Part shown: positions 1-9,832 of the stretch, piece after piece | Layout: every line of letters begins with the position of its first letter | Position numbering within the stretch: the stretch's first letter is position 1 | Assembly: GCF_900112755.1 (NCBI RefSeq) | Contig: NZ_FOMW01000001.1 | Location: 415,183-479,182, forward strand | Origin: Sulfitobacter brevis | GTDB lineage: Bacteria; Pseudomonadota; Alphaproteobacteria; Rhodobacterales; Rhodobacteraceae | Direction of reading: 5' to 3' | DNA length: 64,000 nt | The notes under the pieces: generated by a model | Told to the model about the DNA's origin: nothing | What the model saw: the letters and a program-made list of their open reading frames with translations, nothing else | Databases searched by the model: none | Made by a program: the position numbers and the translations under genes

Positions 1-53
1 CCGCACTCTGTTGAACCCACGCTGATATAACGCGACATCAGGTGGCTGCTTCT

Positions 54-1871
54 ATGGACGATCAGAACAAGAATCTTATCCTTGCAACCGCACTCAGCTT
101 TGTGGTGATTTTGGGCTGGTTTCTGCTGTTTCCACCTCCTGCACAGGATCTGGTAGCCACCGATCAGGTAGAAACTGCCGCCGGAGGAACAGTCACCGTC
201 CCTACCACGCAGGATGCTGCGGCACCCGCCACCACGCTCGACGCGCCGCTGACAAGCGCCGAAACGCTGGCTGCCGCACCGCGCGTACAAATCTCGACCG
301 AGCGCCTTTCAGGCTCGATTTCTTTGCTTGGCGGTCGCATCGACGATCTCAAACTGAACGACTATCGCACAACGCTTGATGACGATGCCCCGATCGTGAC
401 CATGCTGACCCCCCAAGGCACCGAAGACGCGTATTATGCATTGCAAGGGTGGGCCGCTGGCTCGGGGCTTGATCCGGCAGCGGTTCCCGGCCCGGATACA
501 CCATGGACCTTGGCTCAAGGTGAGACTTTGGGTGTGGACAGCCCGATTTCCCTGACATGGGACAACGGCGCGGGCCAAACCTTTGGCCGGACCATTTCCG
601 TCGACAACAACTACATGTTCACTCTGACCCAAAGCGTCACCAACAACGGCGATTCCGCTGTTTCCATGGCGCCCTACGGGATGATCGTGCACCACACACT
701 GCCTGATGACCTGAAGAAATTTTTCATTCTGCACGAAGGTGCGGTCCGCATGGCTGACGGCGAACTGGCCGAAACCGATTGGGATGATATCACCGATGCC
801 GAGATCGACCCAAAATGGGGTCGACAGGCCATTGTTACCAACGATATCAACGAAGGCTGGGTCGGCTTCACCGATCATTTCTGGCAGGCGATCCTGATCC
901 CCGAAACGGGGCAAACCTTTGACGAAGCGTTGACCTATGACGCCCGCGCCGAGACCTACCGCGCCGTTACCCGCCTGCCCACGCAGAGCGTTGCTCCCGG
1001 TGCGACTGCCACCGCGACAACCCAGCTTTTCGCGGGCGCGAAAGAATGGGAAATCCTCAAAGCCTACGAAGAAGCCGGCGTGCCAAAGTTGATCGACAGC
1101 ATCGACTGGGGCTGGTTCTTCTTCCTGACCAAACCGATCTTTTGGGTATTGCACCATCTCAACCAGCTGATCGGCAACATGGGTGTTGCGATCATCTGTC
1201 TGACGCTGTTGATCAAGGCCCTGCTGTTCCCGCTGGCCTATAAATCCTACGTGTCGATGGCGCGTATGAAAGAGCTTCAGCCCGAGATGGAAAAGCTCAA
1301 GAAAGACGCTGGCGACGACCGTCAGAAAATGCAGCAAGGCATGATGGAGCTCTATAAGAAGAACAAGGTGAACCCAGCCGCGGGCTGTCTGCCGATCTTG
1401 ATGCAGATCCCGATCTTCTTCTCGCTGTACAAGGTGATCTTTGTCACGATCGAGCTGCGTCACGCGCCCTTCTTCGGCCCGTTCCAAGACCTTAGCGCGC
1501 CCGATCCGACCTCGATCTTCAACATCTGGGGCCTGCTGCCCTATGCGTCCCCCGAACCGGGTAGCATCATGGCGCTGGTCTTTATCGGCATCCTGCCGCT
1601 GCTCTTGGGTATCTCCATGTGGCTGCAGCAGAAGCTCAATCCAGCGCCCACAGACCCGACCCAGCAGATGATCTTTGCGTGGATGCCGTGGGTATTCATG
1701 TTCATGCTTGGCAGCTTTGCCAGCGGCCTGGTGGTTTACTGGATCGCGAACAACACGATTACATTCACGCAGCAATATCTGATCATGCGCAGTCAGGGTT
1801 ACAAGCCCGACCTGCTTGGCAACATCAGGGGCAGCTTTTCGCGCAAGCCAAAGGCGGATGTGAAAAAGTGA
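54..1871 (+). CDS. yidC: Membrane protein insertase YidC
   Basis: Inserts and folds inner-membrane proteins, alone or with SecYEG. The 605-residue product has the Gram-negative layout: an N-terminal membrane helix (about residues 8-25), a long periplasmic domain (about 50-345) and a C-terminal bundle of five helices holding the conserved insertase core. The start is placed at the ATG at 54 (MDDQNKNLILA, the usual YidC beginning), with AGGTGG 8 bases upstream. A GTG at 42 is in frame but would add four atypical residues. The stop overlaps the next ATG by one base, so the downstream genes are probably translationally coupled. The 53 bases before the start are too short to show the preceding gene. 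Confidence 0.97.
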   Translation: MDDQNKNLILATALSFVVILGWFLLFPPPAQDLVATDQVETAAGGTVTVPTTQDAAAPATTLDAPLTSAETLAAAPRVQISTERLSGSISLLGGRIDDLKLNDYRTTLDDDAPIVTMLTPQGTEDAYYALQGWAAGSGLDPAAVPGPDTPWTLAQGETLGVDSPISLTWDNGAGQTFGRTISVDNNYMFTLTQSVTNNGDSAVSMAPYGMIVHHTLPDDLKKFFILHEGAVRMADGELAETDWDDITDAEIDPKWGRQAIVTNDINEGWVGFTDHFWQAILIPETGQTFDEALTYDARAETYRAVTRLPTQSVAPGATATATTQLFAGAKEWEILKAYEEAGVPKLIDSIDWGWFFFLTKPIFWVLHHLNQLIGNMGVAIICLTLLIKALLFPLAYKSYVSMARMKELQPEMEKLKKDAGDDRQKMQQGMMELYKKNKVNPAAGCLPILMQIPIFFSLYKVIFVTIELRHAPFFGPFQDLSAPDPTSIFNIWGLLPYASPEPGSIMALVFIGILPLLLGISMWLQQKLNPAPTDPTQQMIFAWMPWVFMFMLGSFASGLVVYWIANNTITFTQQYLIMRSQGYKPDLLGNIRGSFSRKPKADVKK

Positions 1872-2611
1872 TGCAGGTCAGCGCGCTCTACCGGCATCCG
1901 CTGAAGAGCCACGGGCGTGAGGCGCTGGATGCTGTCACTTTGACCCAAGGGCAAGCGATGCCTTTCGACCGGTTGTGGGCTGTTGCGCATGATCGATCCA
2001 AAGCGGATGGCTCGGAGTGGGTGCCGTGCGTCAACTTCAGCATCGGCTCCAAAGCCCCTGCGCTGATGGCGATTAACGCGGTGATGGACGAAGAAACCGG
2101 GCTTTTGACCCTGCGCCATCCTGCCCGGCCCGACCTGACGATTAACCCGGACACGGACAGTGACGCATTGATCGATTGGGTGCGCCCCTTGGTGCCAGAC
2201 AACCGCGCCCTGCCCGCACGGATCCTGCGGCTTGAGCACCGCGGCTTCACCGATACCGAATACCCCTCGGTCAGCTTGTGTAATATGGCGACCCACAAAG
2301 CTGTGGCTGCGGAGGCTGGCAAACCCCTGTCGCCGCTGCGTTGGCGCGGCAATATCTGGTTTGACGGTGCCGAAGCCTGGGAAGAGAACGGGTGGCTGGG
2401 CCGTGATGTGGCTCTGGGTAAGGCCAAACTGCGTGTGATCGAGCCGATCGAGCGTTGCCTTGCCACTGCCGCCAATCCTGAAATTGGCCAGCGCGACGTT
2501 GACACACTCGCCGTGCTAAACAGAATGAAGAATCAACAAAACTTCGGCATTTATGCCCAAGTGATCCAAACCGGGGAAGTTGCCCTCGGCGACAGCCTGA
2601 GGTTGCTTTGA
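1871..2611 (+). CDS. MOSC domain-containing protein
   Basis: 246 residues with an N-terminal MOSC beta-barrel-type beginning (MQVSALYRHPLKS) and a C-terminal MOSC core containing the conserved ERC cysteine (about residue 197) and a closing GD-x-LRLL strand. MOSC proteins are related to the C-terminus of molybdenum cofactor sulfurases and to the YcbX/YiiM enzymes; the conserved Cys is thought to carry sulfur or bind the cofactor. The substrate here is unknown. The start ATG overlaps the yidC stop, and the end overlaps the beginning of engB, so the gene is part of the yidC-engB transcript. I assign the family with good confidence but no specific reaction. Confidence 0.88.
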   Translation: MQVSALYRHPLKSHGREALDAVTLTQGQAMPFDRLWAVAHDRSKADGSEWVPCVNFSIGSKAPALMAINAVMDEETGLLTLRHPARPDLTINPDTDSDALIDWVRPLVPDNRALPARILRLEHRGFTDTEYPSVSLCNMATHKAVAAEAGKPLSPLRWRGNIWFDGAEAWEENGWLGRDVALGKAKLRVIEPIERCLATAANPEIGQRDVDTLAVLNRMKNQQNFGIYAQVIQTGEVALGDSLRLL

Positions 2612-2613
2612 CT

Positions 2614-3264
2614 ATGGAAATGAAATTTACCGTCGCGCCAGAACCGGACGCCTTCACCGAAGAACGCGGTCGTCTGCTTTTCGCAGGCGAAACCGAGTTC
2701 GTGAAGGGTGTCGTGGCAATGGACGGGTTGCCGCCTGCCGACCGGCTGGAGGTCTGCTTTGCGGGCCGCTCGAACGTCGGCAAATCGACCCTGATCAATG
2801 CGCTCACCGGCACCAAAGCGCTGGCGCGCGCCTCTAACACCCCGGGCCGGACGCAAGAGATTAACTTCTTCACCGCCGGTGACGATCATTACCTCGTCGA
2901 TCTGCCGGGCTATGGTTATGCCAATGCGCCCCTCGCGGTGGTCGAGAAATGGCAGCGGTTGCTCAAGCAATACCTCTCGGGTCGTCAGACCTTGCGCCGC
3001 GCTTTCGTCTTGGTCGATGCCCGCCATGGCATCAAAAAGGTCGATGACGAGATCATGTCGCTGCTCGACAGTTCAGCGGTGGCCTTTCAAGTCGTGCTGA
3101 CCAAGGCCGATAAGGTGAAAGAGGTAGAGCGCGAGAAGGTGATCGACCAGGTTCGCGGTGCCTTGGCCAAGCATCCGGCGGCCTACCCGGAAATCGTCGT
3201 GACCTCGTCTGAAAAGGGCTGGGGCATTCCGACTTTGCGTGCCATCATCGTATCGCTGGATTAG
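2614..3264 (+). CDS. engB: Ribosome biogenesis GTP-binding protein EngB/YsxC (YihA)
   Basis: 216-residue TrmE-Era-EngA-EngB-Septin GTPase needed for large-subunit assembly. The G motifs are visible: G1 GRSNVGKST, a G2 threonine in TPGRTQ, G3 DLPGYG, and G4 TKAD. The start is ATG at 2614 (MEMKFTVAP). An upstream in-frame TTG at 2608 would overlap the MOSC stop by four bases, and a second ATG lies at 2620, so the exact start is uncertain by a few codons. It lies between MOSC and argB on the same strand. Confidence 0.95.
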   Translation: MEMKFTVAPEPDAFTEERGRLLFAGETEFVKGVVAMDGLPPADRLEVCFAGRSNVGKSTLINALTGTKALARASNTPGRTQEINFFTAGDDHYLVDLPGYGYANAPLAVVEKWQRLLKQYLSGRQTLRRAFVLVDARHGIKKVDDEIMSLLDSSAVAFQVVLTKADKVKEVEREKVIDQVRGALAKHPAAYPEIVVTSSEKGWGIPTLRAIIVSLD

Positions 3265-3305
3265 TCGGTAGTCGCCACCTATGCTGGTGTTTCAGGGATC
3301 AAGAT

Positions 3306-4169
3306 ATGAGAAAACAAGACATGAATCGCGACTGGATCGCTACCGCCCGAACACTTAGCCAAGCCTTGCCGTATTTCCAGCGCTTCGTGGATGCGACGGT
3401 GGTGATCAAGCTCGGTGGCCATGCCATGGGCAGCGACGAGGCGATGGATGAATTCGCCCGTGATGTCGCGCTGATGCGGCAGGTCGGGGTCAATCCCGTC
3501 ATCGTCCACGGTGGCGGGCCGATGATCAACAAAATGCTGGGTCGGCTCAACATCGAATCCAAGTTCGTGAACGGCAAGCGGGTCACTGACGAGGCGACAA
3601 TGGAAGTCGTTGAGATGGTGCTCTCCGGGATCGTGAACTCCGACATCGTGCAGGCTATCTCGGAGCAAGGCGGGCGGGCAGTCGGCGTGTCGGGCAAGGA
3701 CAGCGGCTTGATCATTTGCGATCAGGAGGACCCCGAATTGGGTCTGGTGGGCCGTCCAACCGAAGTGAACCCGAAACTGCTCCGTGATCTGGCGGAGAAG
3801 GGCATCATTCCCGTCATCGCGCCTCTGGGTATGGGCCGTAACGGTGAGACCTTTAACCTCAATGGCGATACCGCTGCAGGCGCGATTGCAGCCGCTTTGA
3901 AAGCAGACCGGCTTTTGTTGCTGACGGATGTTGCTGGCGTAAAGAACGCACAAGGCGAAGTTTTGACCGAGCTTACAGCCGCACAAATCCGCGAAATGGT
4001 TGCCGATGGCACCATATCGGGCGGCATGATTCCGAAAACTCAAACCGCCGTCGACGCCGTCGAAGGTGGTGTGCGGGCTGCGGTGATTCTGGATGGCCGT
4101 GCCCCCAATGCCTGTTTGCTTGAGCTGTTTACCGAGCACGGCGCGGGCAGCATCATTCGCAAAGGATGA
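3306..4169 (+). CDS. argB: Acetylglutamate kinase
   Basis: Second enzyme of arginine synthesis; phosphorylates N-acetyl-L-glutamate. The 287-residue protein shows the amino-acid kinase fold: VIKLGGHAM (nucleotide binding) near residue 30, IVHGGGP near 70, [14 protein letters not shown] near 190 and a GGMIPK segment near 240. Length is normal for the family. It follows engB after a 41-base gap and its stop overlaps the next start by four bases (ATGA), so it is probably cotranscribed with both neighbours. Confidence 0.97.
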   Translation: MRKQDMNRDWIATARTLSQALPYFQRFVDATVVIKLGGHAMGSDEAMDEFARDVALMRQVGVNPVIVHGGGPMINKMLGRLNIESKFVNGKRVTDEATMEVVEMVLSGIVNSDIVQAISEQGGRAVGVSGKDSGLIICDQEDPELGLVGRPTEVNPKLLRDLAEKGIIPVIAPLGMGRNGETFNLNGDTAAGAIAAALKADRLLLLTDVAGVKNAQGEVLTELTAAQIREMVADGTISGGMIPKTQTAVDAVEGGVRAAVILDGRAPNACLLELFTEHGAGSIIRKG

Positions 4170-4825
4170 CCTTCGAGGATGCGCAGGTCGCCGCGACGGC
4201 GGTGCATCTGCGCATCCTTGGCGGCTTTCACCCAACGCCAGAAGATCGCGCTCCGCACGACTGCAAGACCCTGCTCTTGCTAGGCCCAGATGAGCCCGCT
4301 TTTTGGCCGCAATTCTGCACCAGCCCCGAATACCTTGATGGCGCCGCTGATCCGATGGATCGCTGGTCAGTTCGGGTGGTGGGGGCTTTGGCGGCTGACT
4401 TAGATGCCGCCGCACTCTATCCGTTTGGCGGCCCACCCTTTGCACCTTTCTATAGCTGGGCGCTAAGAACCGGCCGGATGCATGCCGCACCGATCAATTT
4501 CTTGGTGCATGATCGCGCGGGGCTATTCGTGTCTTTCCGCGGCGCACTGGCGTTTCAGCAACGCCTCAGCCTGCCATCAGCGCCCGCCACCCCCTGCACC
4601 ACCTGTATGGGCCAGCCCTGCGCCACAGCCTGCCCTGTGGGCGCATTGCGACCTGAGGGCTATGACGTGGTCGCCTGTAAGCAGTACCTCGACACGCCAA
4701 GCGGGCAGGACTGCATGCAATTGGGGTGTCGGGCACGGCGGGCCTGTCCGGTGTCACAGAAATTTGGCAGACTTGCCGCACAGTCAGAATTTCACATGCG
4801 ACAATTTAAAGGACCCCCAGGTTGA
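4166..4825 (+). CDS. Ferredoxin-like 4Fe-4S protein of unknown role
   Basis: 219 residues. The N-terminal 135 residues match no family I recognise. The C-terminal third carries two cysteine clusters: a C-x2-C-x4-C-x3-CP motif ([14 protein letters not shown], about residue 142) and a second group of four cysteines ending in ACP (about 168-196). This spacing suggests two iron-sulfur clusters, as in bacterial-type ferredoxin domains such as the tail of epoxyqueuosine reductase. No membrane segment or signal peptide is seen, so it is probably cytoplasmic. It overlaps argB by four bases and the downstream phosphatase by four bases (TTGA), indicating tight co-translation. Redox partner and substrate are unknown. 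Confidence 0.75.
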   Translation: MTFEDAQVAATAVHLRILGGFHPTPEDRAPHDCKTLLLLGPDEPAFWPQFCTSPEYLDGAADPMDRWSVRVVGALAADLDAAALYPFGGPPFAPFYSWALRTGRMHAAPINFLVHDRAGLFVSFRGALAFQQRLSLPSAPATPCTTCMGQPCATACPVGALRPEGYDVVACKQYLDTPSGQDCMQLGCRARRACPVSQKFGRLAAQSEFHMRQFKGPPG

Positions 4826-5316
4826 AGCGTCTTATTCTCATGCGACACGCGAAATCCGACTGGTCGGCAGGCGCGTCTTCCGACCATGACCGTCCGCTAA
4901 ATGCGCGGGGGCAGCGCGGCGCCACGGCTCTCGGCGTAGCATTGCGCGAAAAAGCCATCATGCCGGATCAGATATTGTCCTCGACGGCCCTGCGCACTCG
5001 CGAAACCTGTGAGTTTCTGGGCCTCGACGGATCGCCAGAGGTGTCATTCCAGCGCGGGCTTTATCTGGCCACGCAAGACGAGATTTTCGGGGCGCTGCAA
5101 CGGGCCATAGGCGATGTGGTTCTGATGCTCGGCCATAATCCCGGCATTGCAATCGCGGCGAGCCAGTTCGTGGACTGCGTGCCCGATCACCCTCGGTTCG
5201 ACGACTACCCCAGCGGCGCTACGCTGGTTGTGGATTTCGACATCGGGGAGTGGGAAGCTGTGGGGTGGCAAAGCGGCAAGGTTGCCGACTTCTTCACACC
5301 GCATGATTTCACCTAA
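4822..5316 (+). CDS. SixA-like histidine phosphatase
   Basis: 164-residue member of the histidine phosphatase (phosphoglycerate mutase-like) superfamily. The catalytic RH is in LMRHAKSDW (His about residue 9), a partner Arg is in STALRTRET, and the second catalytic His is in LMLGHNPG near residue 108. Size and motifs resemble SixA, a phosphohistidine phosphatase acting on HPt or PTS domains, but the target here is not known. It starts with TTG overlapping the upstream stop by four bases; a hairpin follows the stop. Confidence 0.85.
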   Translation: MKRLILMRHAKSDWSAGASSDHDRPLNARGQRGATALGVALREKAIMPDQILSSTALRTRETCEFLGLDGSPEVSFQRGLYLATQDEIFGALQRAIGDVVLMLGHNPGIAIAASQFVDCVPDHPRFDDYPSGATLVVDFDIGEWEAVGWQSGKVADFFTPHDFT

Positions 5317-5321
5317 GATCG

Positions 5322-5354
5322 CCGCGGGGGGAAGGCACCGCCCTCCCCCCGCGG
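5322..5354. terminator. Bidirectional hairpin between convergent sixA-like and aapP genes
   Basis: A perfect ten-base stem, CCGCGGGGGG (5322-5331) with CCCCCCGCGG (5345-5354), and an inner GGC/GCC pair. It lies between the stop codons of two convergent genes. There is no long T-run, so it may work with Rho or mainly protect the 3' ends. Confidence 0.6.
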
Positions 5355-5363
5355 CACATTGTA

Positions 5364-6131
5364 TCAGTGGCCGAGAATCTGGCTGAGGAACAGCTGGGTC
5401 CGAGGCGACTGCGGGTGGTTAAAGAAGGCTTCAGGCTCGTTTTGTTCGACGATCTGGCCCTCATCCATAAAGATCACGCGGTTGGCAACCTGACGGGCGA
5501 ACCCCATCTCGTGCGTGACGCAGATCATCGTCATGCCCTCTTCGGCAAGTTCGATCATGGTGTCGAGAACCTCTTTGATCATCTCCGGATCGAGCGCCGA
5601 TGTTGGTTCATCGAACAACATGATGCGCGGACGCATGCACAGGCTGCGCGCGATCGCCACACGCTGCTGCTGACCACCCGAAAGCTGTCCCGGATACTTC
5701 AGCGCCTGATCCGGAATTTTCACCTTCTCAAGGAAATGCATCGCGATTTCTTCGGCTTCTTTCTTGGGTGTCTTGCGGACCCAGATCGGCGCAAGCGTAC
5801 AGTTTTCAAGGATCGTCAGGTGCGGGAAGAGGTTAAAGTGCTGAAAGCACATGCCGACTTCCGACCGGATCTTGTCGATGTTCTTGAGGTCGGAGGACAG
5901 CACGGTCCCGTCCACCTCGATCCGGCCCTTCTGATGCTCTTCGAGCGCGTTGATACAGCGGATCAGCGTCGACTTACCGGACCCTGACGGGCCACAGATC
6001 ACGATGCGTTCACCACGGTGCACGGTCAGGTCAATGTCACGCAGCACGTGAAAAGTGCCGTACCATTTATTCATCTTCTGGATGGAAATCGCGACTTCGT
6101 CGGATACCTGCATCTGTTTAGCTTCGGCCAT
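5364..6131 (-). CDS. aapP: General L-amino-acid ABC transporter, ATP-binding protein
   Basis: 255-residue ABC ATPase of the polar amino-acid uptake family, powering import on the cytoplasmic face. Motifs: Walker [10 protein letters not shown] (about residue 49), a Q-loop in CFQHFNLF, signature LSGGQQQR (about 151), Walker [15 protein letters not shown] (about 171) and a switch His in CVTHEMGFA. It is the last gene of aapJQMP, starting 14 bases after aapM ends, and a hairpin follows. The two split-type permeases upstream identify the Aap/Bzt class rather than a simple HisP system. Confidence 0.95.
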   Translation of the reverse strand: MAEAKQMQVSDEVAISIQKMNKWYGTFHVLRDIDLTVHRGERIVICGPSGSGKSTLIRCINALEEHQKGRIEVDGTVLSSDLKNIDKIRSEVGMCFQHFNLFPHLTILENCTLAPIWVRKTPKKEAEEIAMHFLEKVKIPDQALKYPGQLSGGQQQRVAIARSLCMRPRIMLFDEPTSALDPEMIKEVLDTMIELAEEGMTMICVTHEMGFARQVANRVIFMDEGQIVEQNEPEAFFNHPQSPRTQLFLSQILGH

Positions 6132-6145
6132 ATCTCAGCCCTTTC

Positions 6146-7444
6146 TTAACGATGATCTGTTGCAAGGCGGCGTTCCAGCCACTGCGAATATTGAGAAATG
6201 CCGTAGCACACGATGAAGAACATCCCGCCTGCGAACATGAAGAGCTCCCAGTAGACGCCTGCCCAATCGGTGGATGCGAGGATCGGACCCCGGATCATGC
6301 CGACGATATCGAACAGCGAAATTACCGAGACCAATGTGGTGTCTTTGAACAGACCCACCGCGATGTTCACGATACCGGGAATGGAGATCTTGAGCGCCTG
6401 CGGCAGGATGATCAGACGCATTGATTGCGCATAATCCAGCCCCAGAGAATCTGCGGCCTCGTATTGCCCTTTTGGCAAGGCTGCGAGACCGCCACGGATC
6501 ACCTCGGCGATATAGGCCGCAGAGAACATGGTGATCATGATCACCACCCGCAGGAACAGGTCGACCCCCGAGCCGGGCGGGAAGAAATACGCCAGCATCA
6601 CGTTTGCCACGAAAAGCAAAGTGATCAGCGGCACGCCACGGATGAACTCAATAAAGACCACACAGATCATCTTGACCACCGGCAGCGATGATTGCCGCCC
6701 CAGCGCCAGCGCGACGCCAATCGGCAGCGACAATGACACACAGGTGACACCCAACATCATGTTGAGCATGAAGCCACCCAAGTTGCGGCTGGCAATCTCC
6801 TCCATCATCGGAGCACCGAAGGCGAACTGTTCGATCAACGCGCCGCCGATCCACCAGACCACCGCAGCCGCCGCGATTCCGCTAAAGAACCCCAAGGCGA
6901 AGTTGCGCTTAACCAGACGGTCATAGACGGCATAGCCCACGATCACGCCGATCAGCGCGACCAGCGGAATGAAGATTGTGCCGCCCCAGATCAGCCAATA
7001 AGCCAAGAAGGGGTAAAGACCTGTAAAGATCAGCAGCTTGCGCGGCAGATCGAAGAACAGCACGGGGGCTGCTGCAACAAACAACAGCACAAAGGCCAAT
7101 GTCGGGCGCCAGTACAGCTCGCTGGGGTAATTGAACCCGAACAGAAGCTGGTTCCAGCGTTCTGTCAGGACCGAGAAGCAGGCGCCGCTCGTCCCGTCTA
7201 GAACCTCGCGGCAGCCGCGCAGGCTGTCGGCTGTCCAGACCCCGTTCAGCATCCAAGGCAATGTCGCGGCAAGGATCAGATAGATCACATAGGCCGCAGC
7301 AATGGACAGGATGGCGTTTGGCCATGTCGCAAAAAGGTTCGTGCGGGCCCAAAGCACCGGACCCGACGCCGCCATTGGAGGGGCGGTCGGTGGCAGGGCA
7401 GTTTCGCGCACGAAGGCGACAGATTCAGCATGTGTATCAGACAT
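6146..7444 (-). CDS. aapM: General L-amino-acid ABC transporter permease AapM
   Basis: 432-residue polytopic inner-membrane permease. The C-terminal half has the HisM-type permease domain with the EAA-like loop (EAADSLGLDYAQSMRLIILPQALK, about residues 330-353), which docks onto AapP. The N-terminal half carries extra helices typical of the AapM/BztC branch. It lies between aapQ (3-base gap) and aapP (14-base gap) on one transcript. Confidence 0.94.
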   Translation of the reverse strand: MSDTHAESVAFVRETALPPTAPPMAASGPVLWARTNLFATWPNAILSIAAAYVIYLILAATLPWMLNGVWTADSLRGCREVLDGTSGACFSVLTERWNQLLFGFNYPSELYWRPTLAFVLLFVAAAPVLFFDLPRKLLIFTGLYPFLAYWLIWGGTIFIPLVALIGVIVGYAVYDRLVKRNFALGFFSGIAAAAVVWWIGGALIEQFAFGAPMMEEIASRNLGGFMLNMMLGVTCVSLSLPIGVALALGRQSSLPVVKMICVVFIEFIRGVPLITLLFVANVMLAYFFPPGSGVDLFLRVVIMITMFSAAYIAEVIRGGLAALPKGQYEAADSLGLDYAQSMRLIILPQALKISIPGIVNIAVGLFKDTTLVSVISLFDIVGMIRGPILASTDWAGVYWELFMFAGGMFFIVCYGISQYSQWLERRLATDHR

Positions 7445-7447
7445 CGC

Positions 7448-8662
7448 TCAACGCTCCTTCAATTTGGTGGAGTTGTTGTAGATGTTCATCCCGAAGGAGA
7501 TCGTCAGCGAAATGATCAGATAGAAGATCATCAGGAGCGTTACACATTCAATCGCCCGTCCGGTCTGGTTCAGGGTGATCCCGCCCAGCGTCGCGGTGAT
7601 GTCGGCGTAGCCCACCAAAATCGCTAGTGAGGAGTTCTTGGTGATGTTCAGATACTGCGAGATCAGCGGCGGGATGATAACCCGCAACGCCTGTGGCAAA
7701 ACCACAAGGTTCATGATCCGACCGGGACGCAGGCCCAAGGCCGCTGCAGCTTCGGATTGGCCGCGCGATACGGCCTGAATGCCCGCACGGACGTTTTCCG
7801 CAATGAAAGCACCGGTATAGATCGACAGGGCAAACCACAGGGCAATCAGCGGCGCGCCGATCTGGATGCCGCCTTGAAAGTTAAAGCCTTTGAGCGCGGG
7901 ATATTCCAACCCGATTGGTGATCCCATGACAAAGAACACCAAAATCGACGGCAGGAAAAAGATCGCGACCGAGGGCCAGAAGGTTGGCAACAGCCGTCCG
8001 GTGTCGAACAAGAGCTTGGTCGCGTAGCGGCGGTAGGCAAACACGCCGATGATCGAGAGGACGAAGGTCGCAACCACCACCATCGAGCCCGGACCCCAGA
8101 CCGGCGCAGGGATATAAACGCCGCGATTGGTAAAGGCGAAGGCGTCAAGGAACATCGTCGATGTGGGCGTTTCGCCGCGGAACGCGTTTGGCGCAGGCGT
8201 GGAAACCGTCATAATCGTATAGATGATCAGGATCCAGATCAGCACCGGAATGTTGCGGAAAATCTCGACGTAGACCGCCATGAGCTTGCGCACGAGCCAG
8301 TTATTCGACAGCCGCAGCACACCGGCGATAACGCCGAAGATCGTGGCCGTAATGCAGGCAAGAAATGCGACCAGCAGGGTGTTGATGATCCCGACCCATG
8401 CAGCCTGCAGGTTCGAAGAACGGCTGGTATAGGGGATCAACGTCTGGTTAATGTCATAACCCGCCGGAGCCCCTAGAAAACTATATGAGATATTCAGGCC
8501 CGCCGCGCGAAGGTTCGCCGCAAGGTTGGACCCGAGAAACCAGAAGGCCGCCACCAGAAGCCCCAATGCAATAACCTGCATGGTGATGGATCGGTACCGC
8601 GTATCATACAGCAGCATCGAAAGGCGGAACGACTCCTTGTCAGGGTCGGTGAGTGTTGTCAT
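7448..8662 (-). CDS. aapQ: General L-amino-acid ABC transporter permease AapQ
   Basis: 404-residue permease, partner of AapM. The EAA-like loop is visible (SEAAAALGLRPGRIMNLVVLPQALR, in the last third), as is the usual large periplasmic insertion between the early helices. The start is set at the ATG at 8662 (MTTLTDPDKESF), with AGGGAAC about 8 bases upstream. An open frame continues further 5' but that extension runs into the intergenic stem-loop region. The gap to aapJ (153 bases) contains a strong hairpin, so aapQMP is probably expressed at a lower level than aapJ. Confidence 0.93.
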   Translation of the reverse strand: MTTLTDPDKESFRLSMLLYDTRYRSITMQVIALGLLVAAFWFLGSNLAANLRAAGLNISYSFLGAPAGYDINQTLIPYTSRSSNLQAAWVGIINTLLVAFLACITATIFGVIAGVLRLSNNWLVRKLMAVYVEIFRNIPVLIWILIIYTIMTVSTPAPNAFRGETPTSTMFLDAFAFTNRGVYIPAPVWGPGSMVVVATFVLSIIGVFAYRRYATKLLFDTGRLLPTFWPSVAIFFLPSILVFFVMGSPIGLEYPALKGFNFQGGIQIGAPLIALWFALSIYTGAFIAENVRAGIQAVSRGQSEAAAALGLRPGRIMNLVVLPQALRVIIPPLISQYLNITKNSSLAILVGYADITATLGGITLNQTGRAIECVTLLMIFYLIISLTISFGMNIYNNSTKLKER

Positions 8663-8775
8663 GAAACTGTTCCCTGTGTCCCTGGCCTTTTTATTATGCG
8701 CATCTTTGCGATGCATGGCCGGGTTCATCTATTGTCGTCATGCCCCCCGTTGTCAGGCGGCACCATGGGCGCAAA

Positions 8776-8800
8776 GGGCGCGGGGATGATCCCCGCGCCC
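8776..8800 (-). terminator. Intercistronic stem-loop between aapJ and aapQ
   Basis: A perfect ten-base inverted repeat, GGGCGCGGGG (8776-8785) with CCCCGCGCCC (8791-8800), just after the aapJ stop and well before the aapQ start. Only a short T-run follows on the minus strand. In binding-protein-dependent importers such hairpins are known to stabilise or partly terminate the transcript after the binding-protein gene. That role is inferred here from position. Confidence 0.65.
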
Positions 8801-8815
8801 TCTGGCAGTCAGTTC

Positions 8816-9832
8816 TTAGCGGAACGGTGGTGCGTAGAGCAGGCCGCCGTCTGTCCACTGAGCGTTCAGGCCACGTGCCAGACCGATCGGTGTCTCTTCG
8901 CCAATGTTCTTGGCAAAGATTTCGCCGTAGTTGCCTTCGGCCATGATCGCACGTTTGGACCATTCAGCGTCCAGACCGATCATTTTGCCCAAGTCGCCTT
9001 CGGTGCCCATCATACGGGCAACTTCTGGGTTGGTGGTGTTGGCTGTCATCTCTTCGATGTTGGCCGACGTGATGCCCAGCTCTTCTGCCGCAACGAGCGC
9101 GTTCAGAGTCCAGCGCACGATATCACCCCAGTCGTTGTCGCCGTGGCGCACAAGCGGGCCAAGTGGCTCTTTGGAGATGATTTCGGGCAGCAGGATGTGG
9201 TCGCCGGGTGTTTCGAAGGTCGCGCGTGTCGCGGCCAGACCGGAAGCATCCGTGGTGTAGGTGTCGCAGGCACCGGCAAGGTACTGCTGCTGGCCTTCGG
9301 CGTTGGTTTCGATTGGAACTGGCTCATAGCTGATGTTGTTGGCACGGAAGAAATCCGCGAGGTTCAGCTCGGTTGTTGTACCGGTCTGGACGCAGACAGT
9401 TGCGCCGTCCAGATCTTTGGCCGAGGAAACGCCCAAAGCTTTAGGAACCATAAAGCCCTGACCGTCATAGTAGTTCACGCCGATAAAATCGAACTTGAGG
9501 TCGGTGTCGCGGCTGAAGGTCCATGTGGTGTTACGGGCCAGCAGATCGATTTCACCCGAAGCAAGCGCTGTGAAGCGGGTCTTGCCGGTTGTCGGGATGA
9601 ATTCGACAGCGTTCTTGTCGCTGAGTACGGCGGCGGCAACGGCGCGGCAAACTGCAACGTCAAAGCCTTCCCATTCGCCGTTCGCATTTGGCGCAGCAAA
9701 GCCGGCCAAGCCAGTGGTCACACCACAGTTCAGCTTGCCACGTGCTTTGACGTCATCGAGTGTGGCTGCACCGGCAGCACCGGCCGTAAGGCCAGCAACT
9801 GTGAGCGCGCCAAAAATTACAGATTTTTTCAT
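8816..9832 (-). CDS. aapJ: Periplasmic general L-amino-acid-binding protein AapJ
   Basis: 338-residue extracellular solute-binding protein, family 3. A Sec signal peptide (MKKSVIFGALTVAGLTAGAAG, cleavage near AGA-AT) precedes the binding domain, which begins DVKARGKLNCGV. Its two lobes contain WEGFDVAVCRA and a downstream DATVCVQTG-like segment. The start is the ATG at 9832, supported by AGGAAGAGG about 6 bases upstream; a longer in-frame extension has no signal-peptide logic. First gene of the importer operon; the 277 bases upstream presumably hold its promoter, but I could not pick a convincing one. Confidence 0.95.
   Translation of the reverse strand: MKKSVIFGALTVAGLTAGAAGAATLDDVKARGKLNCGVTTGLAGFAAPNANGEWEGFDVAVCRAVAAAVLSDKNAVEFIPTTGKTRFTALASGEIDLLARNTTWTFSRDTDLKFDFIGVNYYDGQGFMVPKALGVSSAKDLDGATVCVQTGTTTELNLADFFRANNISYEPVPIETNAEGQQQYLAGACDTYTTDASGLAATRATFETPGDHILLPEIISKEPLGPLVRHGDNDWGDIVRWTLNALVAAEELGITSANIEEMTANTTNPEVARMMGTEGDLGKMIGLDAEWSKRAIMAEGNYGEIFAKNIGEETPIGLARGLNAQWTDGGLLYAPPFR

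Noticed and set aside
309..1775. A 488-codon minus-strand open frame opposite yidC
   Set aside because: It lies wholly antisense to a conserved gene, has no family resemblance or ribosome-binding site, and reflects codon bias of a high-GC gene.
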